Both the position numbers and the translations under genes were made by a program. From assembly GCA_029907545.1 (NCBI GenBank), contig JARYLR010000005.1:1-64000 (forward strand): 64,000 bases of DNA. Direction: 5' to 3'. Source of the stretch: Candidatus Bathyarchaeota archaeon. GTDB taxonomy: Archaea > Thermoproteota > Bathyarchaeia > Bathyarchaeales > Bathycorpusculaceae. The notes beneath the pieces are model-generated. The model searched no databases. It was not told the DNA's origin and saw only the letters and a program-made list of their open reading frames with translations. Below, one piece after another: positions 16,144 through 24,927 of the stretch (position 1 is the first letter of the stretch; each line of letters starts with the position of its first letter).

Positions 16144-17520
16144 CTAGCTTTCCAGACGGTTAAGTATCTTTTTAAGTTTTGAAGTGTACTCGTTCACAAG
16201 TCTAGCTGCTTTTTCGCTGGTTTTTGCTTCAGCATAAAGTCGGAATATCGGCTCGGTGCCGCTTGGGCGTATCAGTATCGCGCTTTTGTCTGTAAACCAT
16301 AGTTTTATTCCATCAATAGTGTTTGGATTTAGGTCTTCTACTTCTTCAGCAAGCTTTTTCAGCGCTTTTTCTTTGAGGCTTTCTGGGCACGGCACTTTTC
16401 CTTTTTCAATATAGTATCGAGGGAGTTCGCCGAGCAGCGTTGAGAGCTTCTTTCCACTTTTCGCCATAATACTTAGAATCAGAGCTGTCGCCATTGCTCC
16501 ATCTCTGACGGCTTGATGGGCGCCGTAGAAAATTCCGCCGTTTTCCTCTCCTCCCAGCTTCGCTTTCAGTTTTTTCATTGTTTGCGAGACAGTCACACTT
16601 CCAACCTTAGTCCACACCAGTTCACCTTGAAAGGCATCAGCAACATCCTTGATCAAAGTCGAGGAACTAACGGGGGTAACTATTTTTTCTCTTTTATGAG
16701 TCTGCAGGAAATCCTTCTCGACGAGAGCGAAGGTTTTGTCTCCCCAATGGATTTCTCCGGTTTCGTCAGCAAAAACTGAGCGGTCAGCGTCTCCGTCAAA
16801 TGCCACTCCAAAGTCAGCCTTAACAGCCCGCACGATCGATGAAAGCTCGGCAAGATTCTCCGGACGCGGCTCAGGAAGCCTGCCGGGAAATGTTCCATCA
16901 ATATTCGCATTTATCGTTGTAACTTTGCAGCCAAGTTCTCGAAGTAAACGAGGTGCTACTAAACTTCCCACACTGTTTGCTGCGTCGACAGCGACGTGAT
17001 AATGTTTTGCGGCGATTTTAGCGATGTCTGCATGCTGTTTGATTGCGTCAACGTAGTCGTCAATTATAGAGGGTAAACTGCAGACAGATCCAATCTTGTT
17101 CCATTCAGCATAGCAGGTTTTTTCATCGAAAAATATGTTCTCTATCTCGATTTCCTGCTCTCTGGAAAGCTCGATGCCATCGTTCCAAACAACTTTAATC
17201 CCATTATACTCAGGCGGATTATGAGATGCCGTCACTATGACGGCGCCATCCACTTTATGCCTTTTCACGGCGTATTGCAGTGCAGGCGTGGGCGCCATTC
17301 CAGCAGAGAGCACGTCGCAGCCTGCGGCGACAAGCCCTGAAGTCACTGCGTCGGTAAGCATTGGCCCACTTGTTCTTGCGTCGTATCCTACGATGAGGCT
17401 TCCTTCTTTGAAGTAGGTTCCTATTGCGCCTCCGATTTTGGCTGCTTTTTCACATGTAAGTTCGCTGTTGGCGATTCCCCGGATGCCATTAGTTCCGAAC
17501 AAGCGTCTTGAAGTAAACAT
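16144..17520 (-). CDS. glmM: Phosphoglucosamine mutase / phosphohexomutase
   Basis: This 458-residue alpha-D-phosphohexomutase interconverts glucosamine-6-P and glucosamine-1-P (or hexose equivalents). The catalytic phosphoserine loop is VTASHNPPEYNGIK near residue 95. The metal loop is F-D-G-D-A-D-R-S, the sugar-binding loop G-G-E-E-N-G-G, and the phosphate-binding loop R-P-S-G-T-E-P-I-F-R. It begins with the family N-terminus R-L-F-G-T-N-G-I-R-G. It lies 13 bases downstream of the nucleotidyltransferase gene and 33 bases upstream of the dehydrogenase homologue. It therefore supplies sugar-1-phosphate for UDP-sugar synthesis in the same operon. Confidence 0.94.
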   Translation of the reverse strand: MFTSRRLFGTNGIRGIANSELTCEKAAKIGGAIGTYFKEGSLIVGYDARTSGPMLTDAVTSGLVAAGCDVLSAGMAPTPALQYAVKRHKVDGAVIVTASHNPPEYNGIKVVWNDGIELSREQEIEIENIFFDEKTCYAEWNKIGSVCSLPSIIDDYVDAIKQHADIAKIAAKHYHVAVDAANSVGSLVAPRLLRELGCKVTTINANIDGTFPGRLPEPRPENLAELSSIVRAVKADFGVAFDGDADRSVFADETGEIHWGDKTFALVEKDFLQTHKREKIVTPVSSSTLIKDVADAFQGELVWTKVGSVTVSQTMKKLKAKLGGEENGGIFYGAHQAVRDGAMATALILSIMAKSGKKLSTLLGELPRYYIEKGKVPCPESLKEKALKKLAEEVEDLNPNTIDGIKLWFTDKSAILIRPSGTEPIFRLYAEAKTSEKAARLVNEYTSKLKKILNRLES

Positions 17521-17533
17521 AAGGCTTCCCCAT

Positions 17534-18625
17534 TTAGCAACAGATGTTTCTAGCTGTTGCCACGCTTTCTGAAATCTCTTTTGCTGGGCAGACAGTTACG
17601 CCTTCTGCTAGCGATACGTCATCTCTTATCTTCACGTAGTCTCCGAGGATGCAGGCTTTTGGGATGCTTACTCTTTTCCCGATCTTGACATGTCCCCCGA
17701 TTATTGCGCCTTGTATTCGGGTGGAATCATCTATTTCTGCTCCATCAAAAACCACGGAATCTTGAATTCGCACGTCATCTCCTACTACAGTATCATGCCC
17801 TAGAACGGTGTTCGGTCCGATTACTGAGCGCTTCCCGATAACGGCGGCTTTGCCTATTGCTACTGGCTCTCTGACCTGGCTGCCTCGGCTTGCCTGCTGG
17901 TTTTGGGTTCCTTTAGTTCTGTTCAGCAATATTCTATTTATTTCCAGATATTCCTCAGGTTTTCCTATATCCATCCACAGGTCACTGTGAATGTATCCAT
18001 AGAGTTTTTTCTCTTTTGCCAGCTTTGGAAAGACTTCCCGCTCGGTAGAGACTGCTCGATTTTCTGGCATGTACTCAAAGATTTCTGGGTGGAATGCATA
18101 AACTCCTGCATTGATGAGCTTGGAGGGCGCTTCCTCTGGAGAAGGCTTCTCAAAAAATCTCCGTATGCAGTTATCTTTGGCCAGCTCGGCGACACCAAAC
18201 CTGCTTGGATCATCAACCTTACAAAGAGCAATTGTGGCAGTTGCCCTTGTTTTTCTGTGGGTTTCAAGAAGCCTTGTGTAGTTAACGTCAGCGAAGATGT
18301 CTCCGTTCAAGACCAAGAAAGAGGAGTCGTGGCCGATTAGTTTTTCCGCCTTTTTTATAGGTCCACCTGTTCCCAGAGGTTTTCTTGGCGGGTCTCGCGA
18401 ATACATTACGCGTAGTGTGTGCGTCGGGATTTTCTGTTCCTTTACCGCGATTTCAGTTTGATGATTAACTGCCATTATAACATCCCTTATGTTATGTTTT
18501 TCAAGTCTTTCGAAAGTCCATTCTAGAAGAGGCTTGTTGACTACTGGGAAAAGCGCCTTGGGCCTCGTGCAGCTGAGTGGGCGCAGTCTTGTTGCGAAAC
18601 CTCCTGCCAAGACTATTGCTTTCAA
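17534..18625 (-). CDS. NDP-sugar pyrophosphorylase with left-handed beta-helix tail (GlmU-like)
   Basis: This 363-residue protein has an N-terminal nucleotidyltransferase domain (AIVLAGGFATRLRPLS, then PKALFPVVNKP, and VLNGDIFADV as the metal site). The C-terminal hexapeptide repeats form a left-handed beta helix (I-G-K-A-A-V-I-G-K-R-S-V-I-G-P-N and following). This layout matches archaeal bifunctional sugar-1-P nucleotidylyltransferase/acetyltransferases such as Sulfolobus ST0452 (UDP-GlcNAc, UDP-GalNAc or dTDP-Glc synthesis). A His in the helix domain is needed for acetyl transfer and cannot be confirmed by eye. It heads the minus-strand nucleotide-sugar operon. Confidence 0.9.
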   Translation of the reverse strand: MKAIVLAGGFATRLRPLSCTRPKALFPVVNKPLLEWTFERLEKHNIRDVIMAVNHQTEIAVKEQKIPTHTLRVMYSRDPPRKPLGTGGPIKKAEKLIGHDSSFLVLNGDIFADVNYTRLLETHRKTRATATIALCKVDDPSRFGVAELAKDNCIRRFFEKPSPEEAPSKLINAGVYAFHPEIFEYMPENRAVSTEREVFPKLAKEKKLYGYIHSDLWMDIGKPEEYLEINRILLNRTKGTQNQQASRGSQVREPVAIGKAAVIGKRSVIGPNTVLGHDTVVGDDVRIQDSVVFDGAEIDDSTRIQGAIIGGHVKIGKRVSIPKACILGDYVKIRDDVSLAEGVTVCPAKEISESVATARNICC

Positions 18626-18697
18626 TGTCTTTCACTGTGGTTGTTGTAGACTTATATTTGATTGTTTGTAATAAAATGGTTTCGTGGATGATTGTTT

Positions 18698-19462
18698 ATG
18701 GGTGGCAAGTTTCTGCTTTATGAGATGAGCTGGGTTGAGGCTAAGGAGTATTTTGCCAGAAGCAATATTGCCGTTCTGCCTGTAGGCTCTACGGAGCAGC
18801 ATGGACCTGCTAACCCGTTAGGAACAGACCATCTTGTCGCCAAAGTCATCGCTGAAGAAGTAGCAAAGCGCACCGAAGTCTTGTGTTTGCCGACTGTTCC
18901 GTTTGGCGTAAGCTCCCACCACAGACAGTTTTGGGGCACAATTTCCGTGTCACCGCGAGTTTTCAAAGCGTACGTCAAAGATGTGTGCTTGGCACTTTAT
19001 TACTACGGTGTAAGAAAAATCGTGGTAGTTAATGGACACGGCGGCAACCTCGGTGTGCTCTCAGAACTTGCAAGGGAACTGAGAGAAAAAGGGATATTCC
19101 TCTCGGTTTTTCAGTGGTGGACAGCGTCTGCCAAACTGCTTCCCGAGCTTTTCACTTCTGAAGAAAGGCTGCATGCCTCTGCTGAAGAAACATCAGTGAA
19201 CCTTGCCCTTTTTCCTCATCTTGTCGCCACGAGCAAGACCGTGGATGAAGAAACGCGTAAGCATCCAGCGCGGGCAGAAGGTGTGACGCTTCCTTTAGAT
19301 ACTGTTGACTTTACAAGTTGCGGAGTCTGGGGAAAATCCACTGCTGCATCTGCGGACAAGGGGGAAAAGGTTTTGAAAGCTGTTATCGAAGAATTGGTGT
19401 GGCATGTTGAGGCGCTGAAAAAAGCGGAAGGCAGTGATTTGGAATCGAAATCGCTTGTCTGA
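18698..19462 (+). CDS. Creatininase-family amidohydrolase (ArfB-like deformylase)
   Basis: This metal-dependent amidohydrolase of the creatininase/ArfB fold has metal ligands in VLPVGSTEQHGP (Glu and His), G-T-D-H-L-V-A (Asp, His) and V-N-G-H-G-G-N. The C-terminal Glu is in SAEETSVNLAL. Archaeal members include ArfB, the Fe(II) formamide hydrolase that deformylates the purine-derived intermediate in riboflavin/F420 synthesis; other members act on creatinine or mycofactocin precursor. Which one applies is not decided. Two starts are in frame, TTG at 18692 and ATG at 18698; the ATG is preferred. It is divergent from the nucleotide-sugar operon. Confidence 0.86.
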   Translation: MGGKFLLYEMSWVEAKEYFARSNIAVLPVGSTEQHGPANPLGTDHLVAKVIAEEVAKRTEVLCLPTVPFGVSSHHRQFWGTISVSPRVFKAYVKDVCLALYYYGVRKIVVVNGHGGNLGVLSELARELREKGIFLSVFQWWTASAKLLPELFTSEERLHASAEETSVNLALFPHLVATSKTVDEETRKHPARAEGVTLPLDTVDFTSCGVWGKSTAASADKGEKVLKAVIEELVWHVEALKKAEGSDLESKSLV

Positions 19463-19565
19463 GTAAAAGCACAGTTTTCTGGAAGTATGGGAAACTAGTA
19501 TGCTTATGCCGGATCTTTATGGATCTAGCAAAAGGTTGTGGGCCTTTGTTGCTACATTTTCGCTT

Positions 19566-20951
19566 TCAAGTATACAGATACTTCTCAATTTCCCATTTCG
19601 TCACTTCGTTACCGCCATTTGGTACATGCTGTTCGTACTCGTTCCACTCTTGGGTCTTAAGTTTCAAATATGCTTCTGCTGTTTCTCTGCCCAAAGCCTT
19701 TATGCAGATATCATCGCTTTTCCATTCTTCTAAGGCCTCTTTCAGCGATGCCGGCAGCATTTTGATGTTGAGGTTTCTTCGTTCCGTTTCGCTTAGATGA
19801 TAAAGGTTTGCGTCAACGGCGTTCCCAGGGTCTATTTTCTTTCTGAGGCCGTCTACTCCTGCTTCAAATACTGCTGCGTAAATGAGGTAGGGATTGCAGA
19901 GAGGGTCTGGGCATCTAAATTCGACTCTTGCCTCTTTTTCGCTGATAAATGCCGGTATTCTAATAAGGGCTGAGCGGTTTCTTCTGCTCCACGCCACGTA
20001 TACTGGGGCTTCATAGCCTGGGACAAGTCTTTTGTAGCTGTTCACCGTCGGGGCTGCTAGGGCGCTGAGCGCTCTTGCGTGGTCTAGGATTCCTCCTATA
20101 AAATATCGGCCTTTCTGGGAGATGTTTGCGTAGCCGTCGGGATCAAAGAGTGGGTTTCTGCCTGTTTTGGGTTCTCGGAGTCCTAGGTGAATGTGCATTC
20201 CGCTTCCTGCTTTTCCCATCCAAGGTTTGGGCATGAACGTGGCTGTCCAACCGTATTTTTTGTCGGCTATTGCTTTGGCTGCGAACTTGTGTCTGGTGAT
20301 GTTGTCTGAGGTGGTTTGCGGGTCGGAGTATTTGATGGTAACCTCGTTTTGTGCTGAGCCGACTTCGTGGTGCTGGCGCTCCACGGTTATTCCCATAGTA
20401 GATAGTGCTTGTGATAGATCCATTCTATATGGTTCTGTCAAGTCTCTTCCTGGAGAATTGTCAAAGTATCTTTGTTTGTCTGTGACATGGTTTTCGACTG
20501 GCTCGATTATGTTTTGTCGTTTTCTTTTTACTAGGTAAAATTCGAGTTCAGCTGCGGCGGTCAGTTCATAGCCTTCTTGCCTGATTCTTTGAGTGATTTT
20601 TTTCAAGATGTGTCTTGGGTCGTTTGGGAATGGTTCGCCGTCTGGAGTTGTGATGTCGCAGATGAACGCGGCGACGCTTTTGCCGTAGAAATAGTGTGGG
20701 CAGACGGTGAACGACGTGGGGTCGGGCTTCATGGTCATGTCGCTTTCTTCTATGTTTGCGCCACCGTTTATTGATGAGCCGTCGAATGGTATTCCTTGAG
20801 TTAGGGCGTTTTCTGCTTGATCGGCGGGTATGGTTCTTCCTTTGAGGAGTCCTAGCATGTCTGTGAAGTGTAGGATTATGTGGTCGGCGTTTTTTGTTAG
20901 TTTCAGTGTGGTTTCGAGTGTTTGGATTGCTTGTAGCCTGTTTTCCGCCAT
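19566..20951 (-). CDS. glnA: Glutamine synthetase type I
   Basis: This 461-residue protein makes glutamine from glutamate, ammonia and ATP. It has the N-terminal beta-grasp domain and D-G-S-S-I-N-G (the flap/active-site Asp and Ser). The signature GSAQNEVTIKY and the ATP site KPWMGKAGSGMHIHLG follow, then NSYKRLVPGYEAP and R-V-E-F-R-C-P-D-P. A short form of the adenylylation-loop region is present; regulation by adenylylation is not expected in archaea. It is transcribed divergently from an Lrp/AsnC regulator 131 bp away. The TATA-like CTTTTATATGC lies about 50 bases upstream of its ATG. Confidence 0.95.
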   Translation of the reverse strand: MAENRLQAIQTLETTLKLTKNADHIILHFTDMLGLLKGRTIPADQAENALTQGIPFDGSSINGGANIEESDMTMKPDPTSFTVCPHYFYGKSVAAFICDITTPDGEPFPNDPRHILKKITQRIRQEGYELTAAAELEFYLVKRKRQNIIEPVENHVTDKQRYFDNSPGRDLTEPYRMDLSQALSTMGITVERQHHEVGSAQNEVTIKYSDPQTTSDNITRHKFAAKAIADKKYGWTATFMPKPWMGKAGSGMHIHLGLREPKTGRNPLFDPDGYANISQKGRYFIGGILDHARALSALAAPTVNSYKRLVPGYEAPVYVAWSRRNRSALIRIPAFISEKEARVEFRCPDPLCNPYLIYAAVFEAGVDGLRKKIDPGNAVDANLYHLSETERRNLNIKMLPASLKEALEEWKSDDICIKALGRETAEAYLKLKTQEWNEYEQHVPNGGNEVTKWEIEKYLYT

Positions 20952-21082
20952 GGTGACACCGTCGGACTTGTTTACAGTATCTTGAGATTACTCTGTGCAT
21001 ATAAAAGCCTTATTCCCTTTCTTATGGACAAATGTTAAATATTAGGTGTGGTGTTTGAATGAGTGCTCAATGAGTGTGAGCG
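20952..21082. promoter_or_regulatory. Divergent promoter region glnA / Lrp
   Basis: This 131-bp spacer holds two opposed TATA-like boxes. On the minus strand, CTTTTATATGC near 20997-21007 would start glnA. On the plus strand, GTTAAATATTAGG near 21033-21045 would start the regulator, each about 25 bases before a plausible transcript start. The back-to-back layout suggests that the Lrp protein binds here and couples its own level to glnA. Binding is inferred, not seen. Confidence 0.55.
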
Positions 21083-21529
21083 ATGTTGCAGTTGGATAAA
21101 ACGGATTTGAAGATACTTGATGTGTTGGTTCAGGATTCTCGGCTGTCTTCGAGGCAGATCGCGAAGAAATGTGGCATTTCTATAGGCACGGTTTTGTCTC
21201 GGATTAGGCGGTTGGAGGACGATGGCGTGATAAAGGCCTATTCGGCTTTGCTGGATCATGAGAAGCTTGGTTACGAGCTGACTATTGTAAGCGAGATAAC
21301 GGTTTCCAAGGGTCGTTTGCTCGAGATGGAAAATGAAATTGCGCGGCTGCCGAACGTTTGCTGCGTCTACGACCTAACGGGGCTTATAGACGCGGTTATT
21401 GTTGCGAAGTTTAAGAACCGAGAGGAACTGGGCAGGTTCACAAAGAAGTTGCTTGCGTTGCCGTATGTGGAGCGAACGAATACACACGTGGTCTTGACAA
21501 CTATCAAAGAGGATTTTCGCTTAATCTAG
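21083..21529 (+). CDS. Lrp/AsnC-family transcription regulator
   Basis: This 148-residue protein has an N-terminal winged helix-turn-helix (L-D-K-T-D-L-K-I-L-D-V-L, then SSRQIAKKCGISIGTVLSRIRRLEDDGVI read in pieces around residues 20-50). The C-terminal RAM ligand-binding domain includes VYDLTGLIDAVIVAKFKN and the closing VLTTIKEDFRLI. Such regulators are octamers or dimers that sense amino acids. It stands next to glnA in the opposite direction, so glutamine or other nitrogen signals are plausible effectors. No other target is visible in the window. Confidence 0.92.
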   Translation: MLQLDKTDLKILDVLVQDSRLSSRQIAKKCGISIGTVLSRIRRLEDDGVIKAYSALLDHEKLGYELTIVSEITVSKGRLLEMENEIARLPNVCCVYDLTGLIDAVIVAKFKNREELGRFTKKLLALPYVERTNTHVVLTTIKEDFRLI

Positions 21530-21560
21530 TCGGTGAGCGCGTGCCGCTTGTTTTCTTTGC

Positions 21561-21577
21561 CCCCTTATATATAGGGG
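21561..21577. promoter_or_regulatory. TATA-like near-palindrome flanked by C and G runs
   Basis: CCCCTTATATATAGGGG is nearly self-complementary and lies 32 bases after the Lrp stop, about 140 bases before tRNA-Leu. It closely matches 52198-52213 and 2114-2125. It may be a TATA box for an unannotated short transcript or a shared protein-binding site. No ORF with a ribosome-binding site follows it before the tRNA. Confidence 0.35.
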
Positions 21578-21717
21578 TTGTGCTGGTTGTTTTGGTGTGT
21601 GTTTTTGAATTGTGTGGAGACGTTGCTGGGGTTTGGTTTTGATGGGTTTGTCGTTTGGCGGTTTGGGTAAGGTTTAACTTTATCTCCAAATTAGAAGATA
21701 TGCGGGCTGTGTGTTGG

Positions 21718-21805
21718 GCGGGGGTTGCCAAGCCAGGTTAAAGGCGTAGGACTGAGGCTCCTATCCTGTAGGGGTTCGTGGGTTCGAATCCCACCCCCCG
21801 CACCA
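21718..21805 (+). tRNA. tRNA-Leu (GAG)
   Basis: This is a class II tRNA with a long variable arm. The acceptor stem GCGGGGG pairs with CCCCCGC (21795-21801), followed by discriminator A at 21802 and an encoded CCA (21803-21805). The anticodon stem TAGGA/TCCTA encloses the loop CTGAGGC, giving anticodon GAG, which reads Leu CUC/CUU codons. The T-arm is GTGGGTTCGAATCCCAC. No intron is apparent. A TATA-like TTTAACTTTA lies about 45 bases upstream. Confidence 0.95.
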
Positions 21806-22119
21806 CCTTCGCAATGTCAGATTCGCTCAGATTACGCTTGTTTTGAGTATAAGATAGCAGAATATCGAGTTCAAATTCTGCATGAATTTTTGATTTTACT
21901 CGAGCATTTAAAACTGTCAATCCCGCAAGACATTCTTTCGGTGACTTTGGTGGGGGATCCACTCCCGCATTTTGATTTGGGCTAAGTAAAAAAGCATGGT
22001 GGCACCGTGTCTAGATAGCCATTTTCAGCTGTTAGCTTGGCGACCAAACGTGAACTGCCAACCAGCAAAGCATATAATCACTCACACCGAAGTATTCGTC
22101 CAAAAAGGCGGGAAGAGCG
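21806..22119. other. Non-coding gap of 314 bp downstream of tRNA-Leu
   Basis: No ORF with a recognisable product was found here on either strand. The sequence was checked by eye for a repeat of the tRNA 3' end, which would mark an integrated element, and none was seen. A/T-rich stretches near 22070-22080 (GCATATAATC) could be the TATA box of the beta-propeller gene at 22120. Confidence 0.5.
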
Positions 22120-23100
22120 TTGATTTCAAAGATCAAACTGCTACTTAGCCTAATAGTAGTCTGCATCATAGTTGTAGCGATCATTGCATTTCTGTACAGC
22201 AACCTACCAGAGCAGAACGAGATAATACCGCGAGAAAGCGCAATACCTCAAGGCGCGGTCAAAGTCACGCCTGAAACAGACACGTATCCTCCGATTCTTC
22301 ACTCAAACGAGTGGATGAACCCTGTCCCTCTGTCTTCTTCAATAAACACCGCGGGAGCAGAAGACTCCGCATTTATCGTTCCCGGCGGCAACACGCTATA
22401 CTTCTTTTTCACGCCAAACGCCTCCGTTCCACCAGAAAAACAGGTTCTCGACAAGGTTACCGGCATATACGTCTCAACCAAACAAAACGGCACATGGGGC
22501 GCTGCAGAACGAGTATTCCTACAAGACCCTGGCAAACTCGCGCTCGACGGCGCCGCGTTTGTTCTGGACACAACAATGTGGTTTGTCTCTGCCCGAGAAG
22601 GCTACACTGGGGTGCGCCTCTTCACCGCAAGATTCCAAGATGGAAAATGGATGGACTGGCAGTATGCAGGAGACAAGCTCAACAAGGAATACGAAGTGGG
22701 TGAGATGCACATTTCAGCTGACGGCAATGCAATGTACTTTCACTCAGCAAGAACAGGCGGAAAAGGGGAATTAGATATTTGGGTTACAAGAAAAGTAAAT
22801 GGGGAATGGCAAGAACCTGAAAACATTGAAGCTGTCAATACTGGGGGAAATGAGGGCTGGCCATTTCTGACGCAGGATGGAAACGAGCTCTGGTTCACGC
22901 GGACTTATCAAGGAAGCCCCGCTGTTTACAGATCGAAGAAAGTTAATGGAACATGGCAGGAGCCAGAACTCGTAATTTCCCAGTTCGCCGGCGAGCCTTC
23001 CCTAGATAACGAAGGAAACATCTATTTCACTCACCACTTCTTCAGAGACGGCAAAATGATAGAAGCCGACATATACATTGCACGCAAGAAGCAAGGTTAA
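22120..23100 (+). CDS. Membrane-anchored PD40/TolB-like beta-propeller protein
   Basis: This 326-residue protein has an N-terminal hydrophobic segment (L-L-L-S-L-I-V-V-C-I-I-V-V-A-I-I-A-F-L-Y), serving as signal or anchor. The rest is built of repeating propeller blades of the PD40/WD40-like type. Successive motifs are GNTLYFFFTP, FVLDTTMWFVSAREGYTG, SADGNAMYFHSARTGGKG, TQDGNELWFTRTYQGS and DNEGNIYFTHHFF. Each is followed by a W-x-x-P turn (W-Q-E-P-E). It is predicted to face the outside; no catalytic residues can be named. The start is TTG at 22120, with GGAAGAG just upstream as a weak ribosome-binding site. Confidence 0.78.
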   Translation: MISKIKLLLSLIVVCIIVVAIIAFLYSNLPEQNEIIPRESAIPQGAVKVTPETDTYPPILHSNEWMNPVPLSSSINTAGAEDSAFIVPGGNTLYFFFTPNASVPPEKQVLDKVTGIYVSTKQNGTWGAAERVFLQDPGKLALDGAAFVLDTTMWFVSAREGYTGVRLFTARFQDGKWMDWQYAGDKLNKEYEVGEMHISADGNAMYFHSARTGGKGELDIWVTRKVNGEWQEPENIEAVNTGGNEGWPFLTQDGNELWFTRTYQGSPAVYRSKKVNGTWQEPELVISQFAGEPSLDNEGNIYFTHHFFRDGKMIEADIYIARKKQG

Positions 23101-23199
23101 AAGCTGTTCTACACATAAAGCAACGATTCCTTCGGAACATACTTGTGAGCTTAAGGTTTATTTCTTCTGGTCGTTATACTGTAAATTGGCGTAAACTAT

Positions 23200-23430
23200 A
23201 TGGTAAAAATCAAGTTGGCAAACCCGTTAACTGTGTTGCTATACGGGGTGGCTTCAGCCATGTTTCTTATTTTAAGCATATTTATTGCTTGGCACCTGTT
23301 CGCTACGAATTTTCCTACACACTCAGATGTTTTCTGGATGGGGGTTCAAAGTGGAGCACTTGCGGTCTTGTCTATCATGTTTTTTGTCTTGGGACTATTT
23401 TTTGCGCATCGTGTTACCAGAGTCGCTTAA
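23200..23430 (+). CDS. Small two-helix membrane protein, unknown function
   Basis: This 76-residue protein consists almost entirely of two predicted transmembrane helices (P-L-T-V-L-L-Y-G-V-A-S-A-M-F-L-I-L and G-A-L-A-V-L-S-I-M-F-F-V-L-G-L-F-F). They are joined by a short loop with T-H-S-D and closed by a basic tail (H-R-V-T-R-V-A). A TATA-like GTTATACTG centred about 26 bases before the ATG would give a leaderless transcript, which supports this reading frame over the overlapping one at 23145. No family is recognised. Confidence 0.5.
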   Translation: MVKIKLANPLTVLLYGVASAMFLILSIFIAWHLFATNFPTHSDVFWMGVQSGALAVLSIMFFVLGLFFAHRVTRVA

Positions 23431-23513
23431 AGCCTAAGATGCCTTGAGGTGCACCATAATGAAGTCTTTCCAAAATGTCTTTCTCTTCATCGTTAAAAAG
23501 AGCATTTTGAAAA

Positions 23514-24287
23514 TCAGTTCCGTTTAATGGGAGCTTCTACAGCATTGTTTACGAATTCAAGCTTATTGCACTTTTTTAATACGTAAATAACCCATGGCGC
23601 AATCCATGTCTCATTGACCCATTTGTACGGTTCGCTCTCTTTTGCCCACGGTTTGTAGGTTCTAACCACCTTCAGTCCAGCCTTCTTGAAAGCTTCTCTG
23701 TAAGACTTGTCCGTCCAGAGAACATCCACAACGGGTCTCTTGTCTTCTATGTCGGTTTGCACAATTCTAACGTTGTCTCCGCTTTTTGCATGCTTATTCT
23801 CTGGGAAATCCTTGGTGGAGAATGAAGCCCACTCATGCGTGTATATCTCAGGAGAGGAAACCACGCTAACAAGCCTCCCACTGTCTTTCAGCAGAATCCC
23901 AAGCCCCTTGAAATTCTGAACTTTCCGTTCCATCGTAGGCACGTTATCAAATGTGAAAACCGACAGCACAAGGTCAAAGGCACCGCGGGCAAACTGGCGG
24001 AAATCAGCCTCTCTGATGACGCGATAGTCGCCCTCTGGATCCAGTTCTCTTGCTTTTTTCACCATGTCTTGAGCTATGTCAACGCCGACAACGCTAAACC
24101 CAAATCTCTTTAGAAAACGCGTGGAGCGTCCCGTGCCACATCCAAAGTCTATCGCCTTTCTTCCTTTTACATGCGTGTGTATGATTTCAGGTAAATCCCT
24201 GTAAGCCAGATAGTAAGTGCCCGGGAACTCTAGTTTCGAGTATGCTTCTGCGCGTTTAGCGTCCTCGTAAACATTGGAAAATTCCAT
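23514..24287 (-). CDS. Class I SAM-dependent methyltransferase
   Basis: This is a Rossmann-fold methyltransferase with motif I A-I-D-F-G-C-G-T-G-R-S-T-R-F-L, motif II S-V-V-G-V-D-I-A-Q-D-M-V, and an F-D-L-V-L-S-V-F-T-F-D motif IV. It is of the UbiE/Methyltransf_11 kind. The C-terminal part carries a Trp-rich segment (Y-K-P-W-A-K-E-S-E-P-Y-K-W-V-N-E-T-W). The Met at 24287 (MEFSNVYED) is preferred over the in-frame start six codons upstream. The substrate is unknown. The gene stands alone, followed downstream by the small membrane gene on the other strand. Confidence 0.82.
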   Translation of the reverse strand: MEFSNVYEDAKRAEAYSKLEFPGTYYLAYRDLPEIIHTHVKGRKAIDFGCGTGRSTRFLKRFGFSVVGVDIAQDMVKKARELDPEGDYRVIREADFRQFARGAFDLVLSVFTFDNVPTMERKVQNFKGLGILLKDSGRLVSVVSSPEIYTHEWASFSTKDFPENKHAKSGDNVRIVQTDIEDKRPVVDVLWTDKSYREAFKKAGLKVVRTYKPWAKESEPYKWVNETWIAPWVIYVLKKCNKLEFVNNAVEAPIKRN

Positions 24288-24305
24288 AATTAATCTTTCT
24301 CCCAA

Positions 24306-24927
24306 CTATTTATTTCCTTAACCCTAACTCAAAGCTTGAGAGTTTAAACTGAGCTTTATTTTTAACCTTCGGCTTACAATCCCTGCGATCGAGCTATTTC
24401 ATCTCGAGTTTAGAAGACGGTACAAAGAGATACCCGCTTTCACGCACAAAGTGAACATTTTCAGCCGTCTCTTTAATAAATTGGGCATACATCACCATCA
24501 AACTGAGAAGGGCATTCCGTAAAGCATAAAAACTCTAAAGAGAATCTGCTGAACATGAACATCAACAGAAGATTCATGTTATTCCTCGTCGCATTAATTG
24601 TTCTTCATTCTGCCGCTGTTTCTGGCAACTACGTTACTAGCAATTGCAGTCTGTAAGGCAAGGCGCTCAGATTTTTTCCAGAACCTTTGATTTAGTCTAA
24701 GTTGTCTGGAAATCACCATTCTTTTTGATTCATTTTAAACAGTGCCTTCAATACTTGAGTTGCTTTCAGGCACTTAGATCCCGATGTTAACAAGCCTTCC
24801 GCAAGTATAGCTTTAACGATGGTGAGACGCCCAGCGATCAACAGATGCTTCCGTATAGCAAGCGGCTCAGCATAGTGCCTCTTGCGTGTCAGAGCAACAA
24901 CATTGTTTTGTCTGATGAAGACATTTG
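24306..24927. other. Gene-poor 622-bp gap with coding-like fragments
   Basis: No complete gene is supported. Two short coding-like stretches stand out. On the minus strand (24394-24498), 34 codons read like ordinary soluble protein, with segments YAQFIKETAENV and HFVRESGYLFVPS. On the plus strand (24555-24656), 33 codons resemble a signal peptide (R-R-F-M-L-F-L-V-A-L-I-V-L-H-S-A-A-V-S-G). Neither has a clear ribosome-binding site. The rest, 24660-24927, shows nothing interpretable. The region looks like the remains of lost genes. Confidence 0.4.

Noticed and set aside
20566-21000. 144-codon minus-strand frame overlapping glnA, rich in Arg/His/Lys
   Set aside because: This is an out-of-frame shadow of the glutamine synthetase gene; its composition is typical of such shadows.
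21725-21985. ORF running through tRNA-Leu on the plus strand
   Set aside because: It begins inside the tRNA gene, has no ribosome-binding site, and its composition is not protein-like; the tRNA explains the conserved part.
21806-22119. Integrated element attached at tRNA-Leu
   Set aside because: No repeat of the tRNA 3' end and no integrase gene were seen downstream, so there is no evidence for an insertion.
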